A stretch of 64,000 nucleotides of DNA from Monodelphis domestica (lineage: Eukaryota; Chordata; Mammalia; Didelphimorphia; Didelphidae), in the NCBI RefSeq assembly GCF_027887165.1, contig NC_077229.1:111942020-112006019 (forward strand), given 5' to 3'. This document shows, piece by piece, positions 8,781 through 19,925 of this stretch (within the stretch, counting starts at the first letter, position 1; the number at the start of each line of letters is the position of its first letter). The notes under the pieces were generated by a model. It was not told where the DNA came from and did not search any database. It was given only the letters and a program-made list of their open reading frames with translations. The position numbers were made by a program, and so were the translations under genes.

Positions 8781-10640
8781 GATTCATCAGCATTGGATCA
8801 AGAAAAATTAGTGTTATTGTCTTTTTGCAGTTATTACCCATTTTATTGTTGTTTTATAAATTTGGTTCACTAAAGCTTATTGAAACATTAAAGACTCAGA
8901 GACTTGCTCAAGTTCATATAAAACAATGAGTGGCAGAGTTTCTCCCCCATTTCCCTCCTTAACCTCCCAAGACTAAATCAGAAATCTCTAATTAAAGTTC
9001 TTATTTTTTTTCCAACCAGTAGAACACACTGGGTAGTCTAGAAGGTTGTTTTTTTTTTTTAATATTATGTCCTAAAACTATTCAAAAGAGCAGCCATCTT
9101 TGGGGTGCTGCTGTGTAAGTAGCAAAATAATGCCAGCTCACATTTGATAGTGCTTTAAAAAAATTGTTGCCATAATACTAAATAGAACTTGTTTTAAAGT
9201 AATAAGCTAAAATACCTTTATTAGGATAAATGATTTTTTTAATTGGAGAAAATCTAATTCAGTTTAGCACAATATCTGGCACTTATGCTTATCTGACATG
9301 TTTCTTAGTAACATTAATCCTAAAGTCACAGAGAAAGTCCAACTCCTTGAATGTTCAAAAATAAATGCAGGGTAAGGTTTTAAAATCATTCATAAACGTG
9401 AAGGTTTAGCTGAGTTCTGCTTGACCAAGAATTTGGATTGAAGCTCAGAAGTCCTAAAATTGTGATTTGAATTGGAATTTATGATTTTTCAGAATTCTAG
9501 GCTAAGGAAATATGAGAGGAGTGAGGATTACAGAGTTGAACTAATGCATTCTAAGTGTATTTTTCAACAGAAAGATTCAATTTTGTGAAACCCTGGCTTG
9601 AATTTTAAACTAAAAGTTTAAACTTGACATTGTTGTTTGCAGCTAGATTTGTGTGGTTTTTAGCAGACAGAACCAGAGTTTAGTACTGAAGCCATCAGTG
9701 TTCTCTAGTGGTCTCTTTCAGGAGAGAAAAATTAGCTAAATTTGTAAGCTAATGTCAGGTAAATAGGTCAGTCTACCAGGTTAGTTAATGAGGCAGCACT
9801 TTGTATCGATTGTCTTCATATCTTTGAATCATTAGCTCAAGCCAGTGAAATGTACTTTTCCTTTTGACTGGTTTTCCAGAAGCAGAAACTTAAGTGGTGA
9901 GAGATTGATTCCATGCTTAAACAACTTCTAAGGGTTGTTTTGGCTGTGTGCTATGGCTCATTTGCGGAGAGATAGGTGCATATATTTGCAGGATTTGGCC
10001 ATCCCTGGGGAGCCAGGGAAAGTGAGATTCCTGTATTAATGTGGATGGAATGAATTCTGATCTAGTTTGTTACAGGCTGTAGAATACTAATTAATGGGTA
10101 AATCTAAAAACCTTTACATCTAGAATGTTTACCAGTCATGGCAACCTGGTACCTAATAATTTGAACTAATCCCATTTCTGGATTAGGGCTCACCCATCAG
10201 GATAGGGTGATTTCCTGTTGTCTCTTATCCCTGTTTGAGAAAAGTCTTAGATTTGACACAAAGTGGTTTGTCCTCCAAACTGTATTTTGCATTTGACACT
10301 TAATTCTTTTAAAGTCTAGTTGATTTTGAATTATTCCTGGTATCTTGATGATTAACTATTTTACTTACACCACTTAGCTACTCTTCCCTTCTCTCCTCCT
10401 GCAATCTCAGTGTTACTGGAGATTAATTTGAAAATCTGACAGCTTTTTAAAAGGTGTTTACTGAGCACTTATTATGTGGTAACTTTGTGGGAAAATTGTG
10501 TGGTTTCTGTTCCATGTGACTCTTGGGTGCACATAGTTTTCAGGTTAATAGATAACTATGTACTGTTACTATAATTGACTGTAACAGGCAGTATATATCT
10601 GGCAAATTGCAACAACTATTTAAGATGCATGTGGCTCTGA
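8781..10640. other. Unique intronic sequence, including a possible conserved element
   Basis: No transposon was recognised. About 9560-10110 is compositionally mixed and unlike the AT-rich surroundings, with short motifs and no repeat landmarks. It is a candidate conserved non-coding block, but conservation cannot be tested here. Confidence 0.35.
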
Positions 10641-10895
10641 GATTGGATGGCATAGTGCATTGACATTAGTAGATCTGGTTTTTAATCCCAAATTTGTTAT
10701 ATCTAATGTAATTTTGGACAAATCACTTATCTGAACTTGTGCTCTCATTAAGTTCAAATTCTTTTAATGTCTTTTATTTGTAAAACACTAAGGATAAAAA
10801 GACTTAAAACAATCCCTGCCCCAAATTTACGTTATACTGGAGACATACTAGATGATCTCTAAGGTCTTATTCATCTCTAATGCTGTGATCTTATG
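10641..10895 (+). mobile_element. THER1/MIR3-type SINE with an internal insertion
   Basis: The head resembles a CORE-SINE ('ggatggcatagtgcattgac', 'gacaaatcacttatctgaac') and the tail is 'gatgatctctaaggtcttat' then 'ctaatgctgtgatcttatg'. Between them, about 10770-10835, lies an L2 end-like block ('aacaatccctgcccc'). The tail is the same type that founded the array at 646-1800. Confidence 0.5.
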
Positions 10896-10979
10896 ATTCA
10901 TGTAAAAATATAGTAAACTCAGGGAATATGTTTTGAAAAACTGAAAAGGGCTACTGGTGGAGTAGTTTAAATTATGAAC

Positions 10980-11117
10980 CTATTAATAAGCTATTTATTA
11001 ATTTCCCTGTGTGCCAAGTACTGTGCTAAATATTAGGGATCCAGAGAAAGGCAAAAATGAGTCCCTGCTCAAGCAATTCACAGTCTGATAAGGGAGACAA
11101 AATGTAACAATGGATGC

Positions 11118-11151
<34 letters not shown>

Positions 11152-11460
11152 CTATGTAATTTGGGGTGTTCTCAGAGGGAAGGCTCTAAGATTAAGGAGA
11201 AATTGGAAAGGTTTCCTTCAGAAGGTGAGACGAAAGCTAAGATTTGAATGGAGGCCAGGAAGTTAGGAGGCAAATATGGGGCCAGTGAAAATGCCTGAGC
11301 CAGGATATGGAATATTGTATGCAAGAAACAGTAAGGTGGCCAGTGTTACTGGATTGCAGAATTTGTGGAGGAGACTAAATTGTAAAATGACTGGAAAGAT
11401 AGAAAGGAGCCAGGTTATAAAGGACTTTAAAGTGGGATGGTAGAATGCATTAGAGTAGCA
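10980..11460 (-). mobile_element. LINE-2 (antisense)
   Basis: In order: 'tgtgccaagtactgtgctaa', 'gagaaaggcaaaaatgagtc', 'ccctgctcaag', 'aaggtgagacgaaagctaag', 'gaggccaggaag', 'ggccagtgttactggattgc' and 'ggagccaggttataaaggac'. These are consecutive blocks of the L2 3' UTR and ORF2 end read in reverse. Confidence 0.85.
11123..11151. repeat. (TA)n microsatellite
   Basis: About 14 TA units inside the L2 copy. Confidence 0.95.
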
Positions 11461-12071
11461 GTTCCAGAAGACAGAAAGCGATGTGCTATGAAGGTAGAAA
11501 CTTGTGGAATCAAATAAAAATGTCCTGAACAGGTTATTGATATTCTTGGGAAGAAAAGCTAATGTAAATAAACATATCTTAAGTTTCTGTGAGTTTTTCA
11601 GTGTGGCATTTCATTTCTATCAATTCTGATTGCAGACATTTTACAGTAAAATGAATTGCCTTGGCCAGTATAAATTCTTATACCAGCCTGGCAAACTTAT
11701 TGTTCAGGTCAAAGATGATAAAGCCATAAATTAATAATTAGTTACAATAATATAAAATTTAGAAGTTATTTTAATCTGAATACAAAGACTAGTTGACATA
11801 TATTAATTAGGCTCTAAAAGAGTTGTTAAATTTTTTCCTCTTGAAATTAGTAGAAGTAGTAGAGCTCTTCCCTTTCTCTTTTGCCTTTCCCAACATCTAA
11901 GCCTATTAAAAATATGTTTTATTGGTGCCTTTTCTTTTACATTGAAATCATTTCTGGATATGTGGGTATTATCCTTTCATTCCTGAATCAGACCTCCTCA
12001 TAACAAAGATAAACAGTAAAGGACAATAAACCAACACAGTGAAGTATCATGCTGTCTTAATAGTTTGGTTA
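11461..12071. other. Intron-like unique sequence
   Basis: Nothing recognised. Confidence 0.4.
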
Positions 12072-12221
12072 TAAAACTCAAATAGAAATGGATCCCCAGT
12101 AGCTGTATATTGACTTAGAAAACCACAAATTAACATTATCTATATTTTTTTTATTAATTTGGCTAAATATCTTCCAATTATATTTTAAACTAGTTCAGCC
12201 TGCAAGTTTGACACCTTTAAT
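12072..12221 (+). mobile_element. hAT-like MITE, second family, copy 1
   Basis: It begins 'aaaactcaaatagaaatgg', contains 'tattgacttagaaaaccaca' and 'ttaacattatctatatttt', and ends 'gcaagtttgacacc'. The inverted copy at 32501-32656 shares the same ends (tttgacacc / gatgtcaa). Families with gtttgacaccc termini are common in marsupials (Charlie-type hAT); the exact family is not assigned. Confidence 0.65.
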
Positions 12222-12289
12222 GTTCACAAGATTCTATTCCCATGGTCATTCACTTTTCTGTTAAGGGGGAAGTGCATTTTCTTATTTTG

Positions 12290-12400
12290 TTCCTGGGATC
12301 AGTTAATGAACAAGTATTTGTAAATTGCCTGCTCTGTTCCAGGCACTGTCCTGAAGACTTAAACAGTCTTTCCTCTCAAGAAACTTATATTTTAATGGTT
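12290..12400 (-). mobile_element. LINE-2 3' end fragment (antisense)
   Basis: 'agtatttgtaaattgcctg', 'gttccaggcactgtcctgaa' and 'tttcctctcaagaaacttat' follow the reversed L2 tail order. Confidence 0.65.
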
Positions 12401-12419
12401 AAGATTAGCCATTATGAGC

Positions 12420-12660
12420 TTTGTTTGAGCATTTATTATTATTTTTATATGATTATAGCCTGTATATATTCTCCTGGTTCTGCTTCTCTCTTCATTAGTT
12501 TACAAACTATTTCTTTGTTTCTTTGATTCTTGATACTTATTGTTTCTTGTGATAATCATGTTATCAGTTGGTTGAACAGTTTTTTTTTAAATTTTTGAAC
12601 AGTTTTTTTGCTATCACAAAATGTGTTGCTGTGAGTACTTTGGTGCACATGTGTGCTCAC
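12420..12660 (-). mobile_element. Degraded L1/HAL1-type fragment (antisense)
   Basis: 'ttctcctggttctgcttc' and 'gctatcacaaaatgtgttgc' are scattered landmarks of an antisense L1/HAL1 3' region. The segment is strongly decayed and contains a short internal duplication of 'ttgaacagtttttt' at about 12570-12610. Confidence 0.4.
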
Positions 12661-13861
12661 GTGTGAGAGAGATGGAAGTTTTCTGTCTGTATATGTAATC
12701 ACATGTATGCGAACATAGATAACATATACAGAGAGAGGTAGAGAGACTGTCTGACCTCCTTAGGGTAAATGCTCAACTTTGGGTTAAAAGTTTATGAACA
12801 GTTAACTGACTTTTCTTATTGTTCCAGATTTCAACTACATATTTCTAAAAGGGCAATGAAAGCATCTGAAGGGTAATGAAGAAAGTAAGAAATGTTATTG
12901 GAACACTTATTCCTGCTCAAATTTGGGGAAGTGACATTAGAGCTCTTTGAATGAATTGTTAACTCTTTTACACTGATGGTTCTCAACTTCAAATATCTTT
13001 TCTCAAAAATTGGAAAAGTAATCTATGAAAATCTTTGAGCATGCTTTATTGGTAGGATAGATGAACTTCTATCTCAAATAGCAAGATAAGTAAGCATTCA
13101 GACTTTGTTAGGAGTTCCTTTTTCCATATTTTCATGGTGCTCCATTATTGTTCTTGCATATTTCATGGCAGTAGCACATTCAGAGACTGAACATGGTTAT
13201 ACCTGTAGAAAGAGACAAAAAACAGTACTCGTAACAGAAGTATTTGCTGCTCTGTTGTGCTAGATTCTTCTGCAATTTTGGAAACAGGGATAAAGTACTA
13301 CTATTCAAAAGAATGAAAGCTCAATTGCTATATTTCATATAATTATGACTAAATTGAATATGTTCCAAAATAAAGTAAATGATTTTTGAATTTAGTGATT
13401 TTAAAAGTATGGTCCAAGAGGTATCAGTGATTATTTTAAGAACAAAATATGTTCTTCAGTGGAAAAATGGGTAAATTTAGTCACAAGTGAAAGAAATATA
13501 TTCTAAAATGGCAATAAAATTTGGAAATTTTCAGTATTCATCTCTTTATTTACTTTTACACATATGGAAATAAAGTTACAATTTGAAAGGAATGTAGACT
13601 AAAAGATACATAAATCAACCTTTTCCTAAATATGTGGAAAAGAGCCTTTTTTATGAGTGGGAATGAAGGTATATACTTTAACATTCTTACAGGACACTGC
13701 TGTAGATTACTCTCTTCTACGACTCCTAAAAATGGTCTGTAATAAAGGGGGGAATGGTTAAGGACAATTGTTCTAGAAGCAAAAATTGCATAAGTAAATT
13801 GAAGTAATATGGTGAAAAAGGCAACTCAAACATTCAGCAATCACAGTTTTCTTTCCAAATC
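12661..13861. other. Intron-like unique sequence
   Basis: A GA/CA-rich patch lies at about 12660-12760. Otherwise AT-rich and unrecognised. Confidence 0.4.
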
Positions 13862-14030
13862 AGGAGGACCATGAACAACCTTTAAAAAATTATAACTATT
13901 TTAATAAAACTAGTTTTCTTTGTAATTCTAGTTATTTTACCGTATGCATTTAAAAATCATATTCTGAAAAGGGAGTGTGTAGGTTTCACCAGATTGGCAC
14001 AGGGGCTCCATGACAGAAAAGGTTAAGAAC
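13862..14030 (+). mobile_element. hAT-like non-autonomous DNA transposon, copy 2 (right part)
   Basis: 'ggaccatgaacaac', 'tttctttgtaattctagtta', 'atgcatttaaaaatcatatt', 'ctgaaaagg', 'ggctccatgaca' and the right terminus aaaaggttaagaac (14017-14030) match the order in the copy at 4271-4492. The left terminal repeat is missing or decayed. Confidence 0.65.
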
Positions 14031-14329
14031 ACTCATCCCTGGAATGTAGGTGAATGGAATGCTCTTTTTCTTCTCCAGATGACTGAAACTTCTTTTTTAG
14101 CAGGATAAGAAGAATGTTGTGTAATAATATGTGTTGGGTTTTTTTGTTGCTTCATTTTGTTGCCACAGCAGTAAGGACTCAATAAAATATACAGTCTCCT
14201 TTGTACCAGGGATTTAAATGGATACATAGATGGAAGCTTTGGAATAAGGTTTCCTGATATGTTGGGGGCAATATTAATGATATAAGTACTTGAAGGGTGA
14301 GTCTTAAGCCAATTTATAAAGGTACTGAT

Positions 14330-14475
14330 TTTACTTAAAAACAGATAAAGAGAAGGGAAATTGAGGACCCACAATAGAGAAGTGACTTTCACAGAATCAT
14401 TCAATAGGTCAGTGAAGATGCTAGAAGTCCAAGATTCCTGATGAATATCCTATATCCTTACCACTAGACAGTGCC
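14330..14475 (-). mobile_element. MIR-type SINE fragment (antisense)
   Basis: 'aagtgactttcacagaatca', 'gaagtccaagattcctgatg' and 'ccttaccactagacagtgcc' follow the antisense MIR layout, in which a 'gtgacttgcccaaggtcac' block precedes 'ctaaccactataccatgc'. Confidence 0.5.
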
Positions 14476-15744
14476 CCTCTATAGACTAAAAAATCGCAGT
14501 GGGCAGTTTCTATAGTCTGCACTGAGACAGAATAAAATGTAGTTTGCTTTGCTGTGCTGTATTGATTTTTACAATCCAGATAGCAATAAAAATCTGTTTC
14601 TGTCAGTGTACTTAGCTTTTATGATGACAAAGAAATGTAAACTTGGGATATTTGCCTGAATAAAACAATTTTTAAAAACCAAATTGAAATCTGCTAATCT
14701 CAGAGATATTTACATATGTTGTGAGATATGGGAAAATATGTCAAGTGCTTTGAAAACTTGAAAATACTGAAAAATGCTAGCTATTATTATATAAATGAGC
14801 TCATTTAAAGTTGGATTTGAGTGCTGTGGTTGTCCTAACTTTGAACCTTTTTTGGTACCCAGCTGATTAAACAATATGTATTAATTGTAAAATTCTACTA
14901 AAGACATGAATGATTTAATCATTTTTACACGTTTCGCTTCACTTTAGAGGCAAAGATTCTTAAAATATACTACCACTGTTCGGTTTTTGTTCTTCTCTAA
15001 ACAAGCAAAAAGCCGGTAACTACCTCAACTGTCAGTTCCTTTTAGCTCAGATGACAAGACAGGAGTCCATGCTGTGACTACAGCTGCTATCTATCCAGTG
15101 GCATTTGTTAATTAAGCTGTTTAACATTGTTGTGCTTTCTCAAATCTTGGCTCCTTTTAAAAAGAAACAAAATCATAGGTTAGTAGCTATTTTGAGGCTT
15201 CTTAAAAAGTGATTGTTTTGGTTGTTGAGTTCTGTGAAGAATTTTGAAAAATATTTCTTGTGATGAAAAAAGTCAAATATAATTAAATTTGTTTAAGCAT
15301 GATATCTATGTCATCTAGTAAGTAGTACAAAGGCAGAGTTCAAAAATAGCTTTTCTGTAGGGTGCAGTCACTAACTTAATTTAGGTCCTTACTACTTCAC
15401 ATTTAAATTAATAATAAATAACACATAGTAATGTTTACAAAATTTTTTCTAATGCCTTAGAATCTCCATTGTTTCTGCAGTTTGGAATGGGCTTTGGGTA
15501 TCTATAGCGTGTATCTCCTTACATGTCTCACTCCCAGTCTCTTTCACTTTTTTCTTTTACTTTCAGTGGCAATATTAACCTCAGACTCAGAAAGTTTGCT
15601 TTTCATTTCAAGTTTTTTGACAAACCCTGCTTATTATTTCTATATATTTTTCCTTCATTTTCACATATATTTGTCACTCACATTTGAATGAATAATTCAC
15701 ATAATTGCTCACAAACTAGTGAGTTAGGTAGTGCAAGTATGATT
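14476..15744. other. Unique intronic sequence, including a possible conserved element
   Basis: About 14980-15170 is a mixed-composition block without repeat landmarks, containing 'gtggcatttgttaattaagc'. It is a candidate conserved non-coding element by appearance only. The rest is AT-rich and unrecognised. Confidence 0.35.
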
Positions 15745-15870
15745 AGAATTGTTTTTCCCCTTTTATAGATGAAGGAACCAGAGGCACATAGCCAGGAAAT
15801 GTCTCAGTTCAGGATTGATTTTTAGGTCTTGAGTCCAGTATTTGTTATTTTATACCAACACTGGCTCCTG
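15745..15870 (-). mobile_element. MIR-type SINE fragment (antisense)
   Basis: 'ccccttttatagatgaagga', 'accagaggcacatagccagg' and 'ggtcttgagtccagtattt' give the antisense MIR order (cccattttacagatgagg, then the 'ggtcacacagc' region, then 'ggtcttctgactcc'). Confidence 0.6.
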
Positions 15871-15980
15871 AATAAATGAAACAGTATCTTCTCTTATCTA
15901 GAACCTCTCTTTTCTAATTCATCCTATGGCCAACTGTTGAAAAGATTCCTTAGGTTTACAACAGTAGCTAAGCTATTATG
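15855..15980. repeat. Local duplication, copy A
   Basis: 'cctgaataaatgaaacagta', 'agaacctctcttttctaatt', 'catcctatggccaactgttg' and 'aacagtagctaagct' recur about 980 bp downstream in the same order and orientation. Either this is a local segmental duplication or two copies of an unrecognised dispersed repeat. Confidence 0.6.
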
Positions 15981-16099
15981 TCTATGAGCACTAGTAGTTT
16001 TCTCTCCATGATAATCTTAAGAGAAGAAAGGGAAAGGAGAAGGAAAATGATTAGGTGAAAAAGAAGCATAGTTTGTGATAGTGGTCAACAAACTGGACT

Positions 16100-16260
16100 T
16101 AGAATCAGAATAAGTATAATCCTCTCATTTATAGATGGGGAAATTGAGGCCCAGGTTGAATAATTATCTTGTGGTCACATCAAGTAGTAAGCTTCAGTGA
16201 TAGGATTCTACCTAGATTCTCTGACTAGAGAACTAATGCTTTTTCTACTGTTCCTAATAG
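16100..16260 (-). mobile_element. MIR-type SINE (antisense)
   Basis: 'ctcatttatagatggggaaa', 'ttgaggcccagg', 'ttgtggtcacatcaagtagt' and 'ctactgttcctaat' follow the antisense MIR core order. Confidence 0.65.
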
Positions 16261-16279
16261 TTTATTATATTCCTCCACC

Positions 16280-16560
16280 ACTTATTTTCAGCCCTATACA
16301 ATGCTACCTGCTTTGTTTCTAGTTTATTATTGCTACCGAAAGTATTGCTATGAGTTCTTTGTTATGTATGGGATCTTTCCCTCTGTCTTTGGAGTTTTTA
16401 CCCACTACTGGCATGTCTTGAGTCAATATTGAATTTACTTGCTTTTCTAAGCATAGTTCCAATTTGTTTTCCAGAACAATTAGACCAATTCATAGTTGCC
16501 CCAGCAGTGTATTAGTCTTCCCACAATCTCTCTAGCTTTGAATATTTAAAGGCTCTTCTC
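16280..16560 (-). mobile_element. Degraded L1/HAL1-type fragment (antisense)
   Basis: 'gcatagttccaatttgtttt', 'ccagaacaattagaccaatt' and 'catagttgccccagcagtgt' correspond to antisense L1 blocks (the usual form is 'gcatagttccaaattgc', 'ccagaatggttggatc', 'acaactccaccaacaatg'). Confidence 0.6.
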
Positions 16561-16619
16561 CAACACAGTTCTCCATGCATGTAGTAGCACCACATAAGAG
16601 TTATTGATAATTCCAACCA

Positions 16620-16825
16620 CAGAAATAACTCCTTTAGGTGATTTTTTTGATGATTAACTTGAAGGGAGGTGTAAAACAAGGAGATGCATATTTATCAAAA
16701 GAATTAGCTGGTATCATGGAATACTGCCCAGGTAAGGTCCAAAGAGACCTCTATACTGGAGATACCTGCCATTTGCTTTTTATAGATGATATAACAGTTG
16801 TATTCAGCACCCGAACTTAAGTCTT
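16620..16825 (+). pseudogene. Reverse-transcriptase-like fragment, non-LTR type
   Basis: The plus frame from 16638 contains GVKQGD followed about 40 residues later by LLFIDDI. This resembles the GxxQGD and (F/Y)xDD motifs of non-LTR retrotransposon reverse transcriptase, closest in feel to the RTE-type 'GVKQGD..SPK' motif. Only about 60 residues are open and the spacing is short, so it would be a decayed and possibly internally deleted fragment. It lies immediately upstream of duplication copy B. Confidence 0.35.
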
Positions 16826-16844
16826 CTAAGTCCAATATTCTTTT

Positions 16845-16972
16845 AAACTAAAGCTGCTTCTTGAATAAATGAAAAACAGTATATTCCCTCATATCAGAAC
16901 CTCTCTTTTCCAATTTATCCTGTAGGCAGCTGTTGGAAGATTCTCCCTTAGCTTCACACAGTGGCTAAGCTC
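16845..16972. repeat. Local duplication, copy B
   Basis: Matches copy A (15855-15980): 'cttgaataaatgaaaaacag', 'agaacctctcttttccaatt', 'tatcctgtaggcagctgttg' and 'cacagtggctaagct'. Divergence looks substantial, so the event is not recent. Confidence 0.6.
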
Positions 16973-17324
16973 ACCACAAGATTTCCTCAGTAAGATCTGT
17001 GATTACCCAAAAGAGATCACTATAAGAACCATCCATATAGGGCAAACTAAATGGATGGAAAAATACCAATTGTTTAAGCTGACATGCACATAAGTGTCTA
17101 GTTCTTTAAGCTTGTGTATCTATACTTATATCTTGAATGAACTCAAGAGGCCGACAGTAAGTAGCACTCGGAATTAAATAGGAGAAAGGTTGGATTATAT
17201 TTGAGAGACTGCACAATATTTCAACAATACTAAGTTTTTCTGTTGCAAAGTCTCATCTTTCTAGCATAAATGTGCTGTGAAGCTCTGTGAGTCTTAGAAC
17301 ACCATCAATCTGTTAATGCCAAGG
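16973..17324. other. Unique sequence, nothing recognised
   Basis: AT-rich, no feature recognised. Confidence 0.4.
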
Positions 17325-17843
17325 TCTGTGCTAGGCTCTGATGATACAAATACAAAGAAAACAATCCCCGTCCAAAAGCAACTTCTAATTGTGGAGATAA
17401 CATACAGGATGGAATGGAGATACTTAACAGAGAAGATGTGCCCAGAAAAGTTTCTTAAAGGAGATAGATTTTAGCTAGATTTAAATAAGCCAGGAGACAA
17501 AGAAGGAGAGGGAGAGCTTTTTATGCACAGGGGACTACAGCCAATCCAGCCATTGAATGAATTGTTGGAACTCCTGGGAGACCTTTATCACACTGGATTG
17601 TAGAATGTAATTAAAGATTAAGGTATTCTAAATCTGAAGAGAGAGAAAGGGGCCAGGTATCAGAAGGATTTTAAAAACCAGAGGATTTTATATTTGATCA
17701 TGGAAGTAATGGGGAGCTACTTGAATTTATTAAATAGGTTAGTGACATATGCCTGAGGAAGAACAATTTAATAACTGTAGAAGATGAACTGTAGTGGAGA
17801 AAGACATGAGGCAGGGAGAATAACCAGAAGGCTCTTATTGTAT

Positions 17844-18080
17844 AGGGTAGCTAGATAATAGATAAGAGTGATGGACCTAGAGTCAGGAAGACCTGAATTA
17901 AAAATCTGGCCTCAAGACATTCTGGCTGTGTGACTTTGGGCAAGTCATTTAACCCTGATTGCCTCACTACATCTTTAAAATGAACATGAGAAGGAAATGG
18001 CAAATCCCTCTAGTTTCTTTGTTAAGAAAACACCAAATAAGGTCATGAAGAGTTGGACACAACTAATTGGCTAAAATAAC
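17844..18080 (+). mobile_element. tRNA-derived SINE with RTE (BovB-like) tail
   Basis: The head reads 'gggtagctagataatagata', then 'gacctagagtcaggaagacc' and 'gtgtgactttgggcaagtca'. The tail reads 'agaaggaaatggcaaatccc', 'aagaaaacaccaaataagg' and 'tcatgaagagttggacacaa'. The tail is the RTE-type 3' end used by marsupial MAR4-like SINEs. It is inserted in the L2. Confidence 0.8.
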
Positions 18081-18413
18081 AAAATTATGGAATTGTTCGG
18101 GTATGAGGTGATGAGAGCCTATACCAGGATGTTGGCAGTATCAGAGGAGGTAAGATAGCACATGCAAGAACTGTTTACAAAGATAGAATGACAAGATTTG
18201 GCAACAGTATGGATATGAGGGAATGGGGAAGTCAAGGATGATAGCAGGGTTTAGATCCTGTATGACTTGGAGGATAGTGGCATTCTTGAAAGTAATAGAA
18301 AAGCTAGGGAGAGGTGGATTTGGAGGGACTTTAGGCCTGAATAAATCTGAGAACCATCAACATAGGGTTCACCATTGAATCTATAGGAGTTGATAAGATC
18401 ACCAAATAAAATG

Positions 18414-18530
18414 GGTCTTAAGCTTTTATTAAGAGCCTACTGTGTGCCAGGCATTGCTAAGCACTGGGAATCCAAAAAGAAGCAAATAACAGATCCTGCC
18501 CTCAAAGAACCCTGTCTAGCTGTTGTAATC
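18414..18530 (-). mobile_element. Second LINE-2 3' end (antisense) inside the L2
   Basis: 'cttttattaagagcctactg', 'tgtgccaggcattgctaagc', 'actgggaatccaaaaagaag' and 'tgccctcaaagaaccc' form a complete reversed L2 tail in the middle of L2 coding-region blocks. It is therefore a separate insertion. Confidence 0.75.
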
Positions 18531-18729
18531 AACAGTATCAAAGGCTGCAGAGGTTGAGAAAGCATGAGAATTGAGAAAAGTTAATTAGGTTTGACAATTA
18601 TATCTTTGATAACTTTGGAGAGAACAGTTAAAGGTAAATGATGAGGTCAGAAGCCAGACTGCAGAGAAAAGATAGTGAGGAAAGGAAGTGGAGGCACTTA
18701 ATATAGATGACTTAAGAAGTCTAGCCACA

Positions 18730-19297
18730 CAAAAAATTGGAAAATAAGGGTATGCCCTCCAATTGGGGAATGGCTGAACAAATTGTGGTATATGTTGGTG
18801 ATGAAATACTATTGTGCTCAAAGGAATAATAAATGGGAGGTATTCCATGGAAACTGGAATGACCTCCAGGAATTGATGCAGAGCAAAAGGAGCAGAACCA
18901 GGAGAACATGTACACAGAGACCGATACACTGTGGTACAATCAAATGTAATGGACTTTCTCCATTAGTGGCAATGCAGTGATCCCGAACAACTTGGAGGGA
19001 TCTATGAGAAAAAACATTCCCATTCAGAGGGAAAACTTTGGGAATAGAAACAGAGGAAAAACAACTGCTTGAATATGTGGGTTGAGGGGATGTAGACTCG
19101 TAAATGAACATCCTAATGCAAACACCAACAACATGGAAATAGGTTCTGATCAAGGACACATGTAATACCCAATAAAATTGTGCATCTGCTGTGGGGAGGG
19201 TGGGGGAAATGGGAGAGAGGGAGGGAAATAATATGATTCTTGTAACCAAGGAGTAATGCTTTAAATTGACTAAATAATTCAAAAGGGAAAATAAAAG
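18730..19297 (+). mobile_element. 5'-truncated L1 3' end with target-site duplication
   Basis: Sense L1 landmarks: 'ggggaatggctgaacaaatt', 'gtggtatatgttggtgatga', 'gcaaaaggagcagaaccagg', 'gaccgatacactgtggtac', the G-rich tract near 19190-19230 and an AATAAAA tail. Flanked by perfect 11-bp repeats gtctagccaca at 18719-18729 and 19298-19308. The target was the antisense L2. Confidence 0.9.
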
Positions 19298-19449
19298 GTC
19301 TAGCCACAAAATTGAAAGAGAGATATAATAACTAGTGGGGATAGACAAATCAAGTAAAGGTTTTTGGAGGATAAGTGAGATGGAGGTGTGATTGTAGTGA
19401 ATAAGCAAGCAGCCAATGGAGGAGAAATTGAAGATTAGTGAGAGAGGAG

Positions 19450-19925
19450 ATGATGGAAATTTTATATTTTATCTTAGAGGCTAAGGAAGCCACTGTAGTT
19501 AGCTGAGTAGGGGAATAACATGTTAAAGAAAATTATTTTGGCAGTAGTATATAGAATGAACTGAAAGTGCAAAGATTCTTGACAGAGAGACCCATTAGGA
19601 AGCCTTTGAAATAATTTAGTTGAGAGGTAGTGAGATCAGTTAAGAAATCTTTAAAATAATGTAGGTGAGAGGTGATGAAGTTTAGAATTAAGGTGGTAGC
19701 TTTGTGAGTTGAGAAGGATTTGGTTGCAAGAGATAGTAGAAAGTGGTAAAATTTGTACAGTTGATCAAACAGGTGAGGGAGAAAAAGGAATCTTAGATTA
19801 ATTCTGAGATTTTGAATTTGAGACACCGTAAGGTTAGTGTCAACTTCGACATCTGAAGATTCATATTTGTGTATGACCCAAAGGATAATGGAGAGATGCA
19901 TGATAGATGTAATTTAGAAGTAGGC
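19450..19925 (-). mobile_element. LINE-2 (antisense), second fragment
   Basis: 'gaagccactgtagttagctg', 'agtaggggaataacatgtta', 'attattttggcagtagtata', 'gagaggtgatgaagtttaga' and 'aaggtggtagctttgtgagt' are the reversed L2 block order again. It overlaps in consensus position with the preceding copy, so it is a distinct insertion. An antisense frame of 122 codons here is an L2 shadow. Confidence 0.75.

Larger units (their letters stand above)
17325..19440 (-). mobile_element. Long LINE-2 copy (antisense) with three nested insertions
   Basis: Reversed L2 blocks appear in order: 'tctgtgctaggctctgatga', 'aaaggggccaggtatcagaa', 'gaggattttatatttgatca', 'atggggagctacttgaattt', 'aggtgatgagagcctatacc', 'gacaagatttggcaacagta', 'tcaaaggctgcagagg', 'ataactttggagagaacagt' and 'tctagccacaaaattg'. 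These cover the 3' UTR and most of the reverse-transcriptase half of ORF2. It is interrupted by an RTE-tailed SINE, a second L2 end and an L1 3' end. No open frame remains. Confidence 0.85.

Noticed and set aside
18585..19408. Minus-strand frames of 114-196 codons
   Set aside because: Antisense of a sense L1 end and its flanking antisense L2. They are hydrophobic shadows, not genes.
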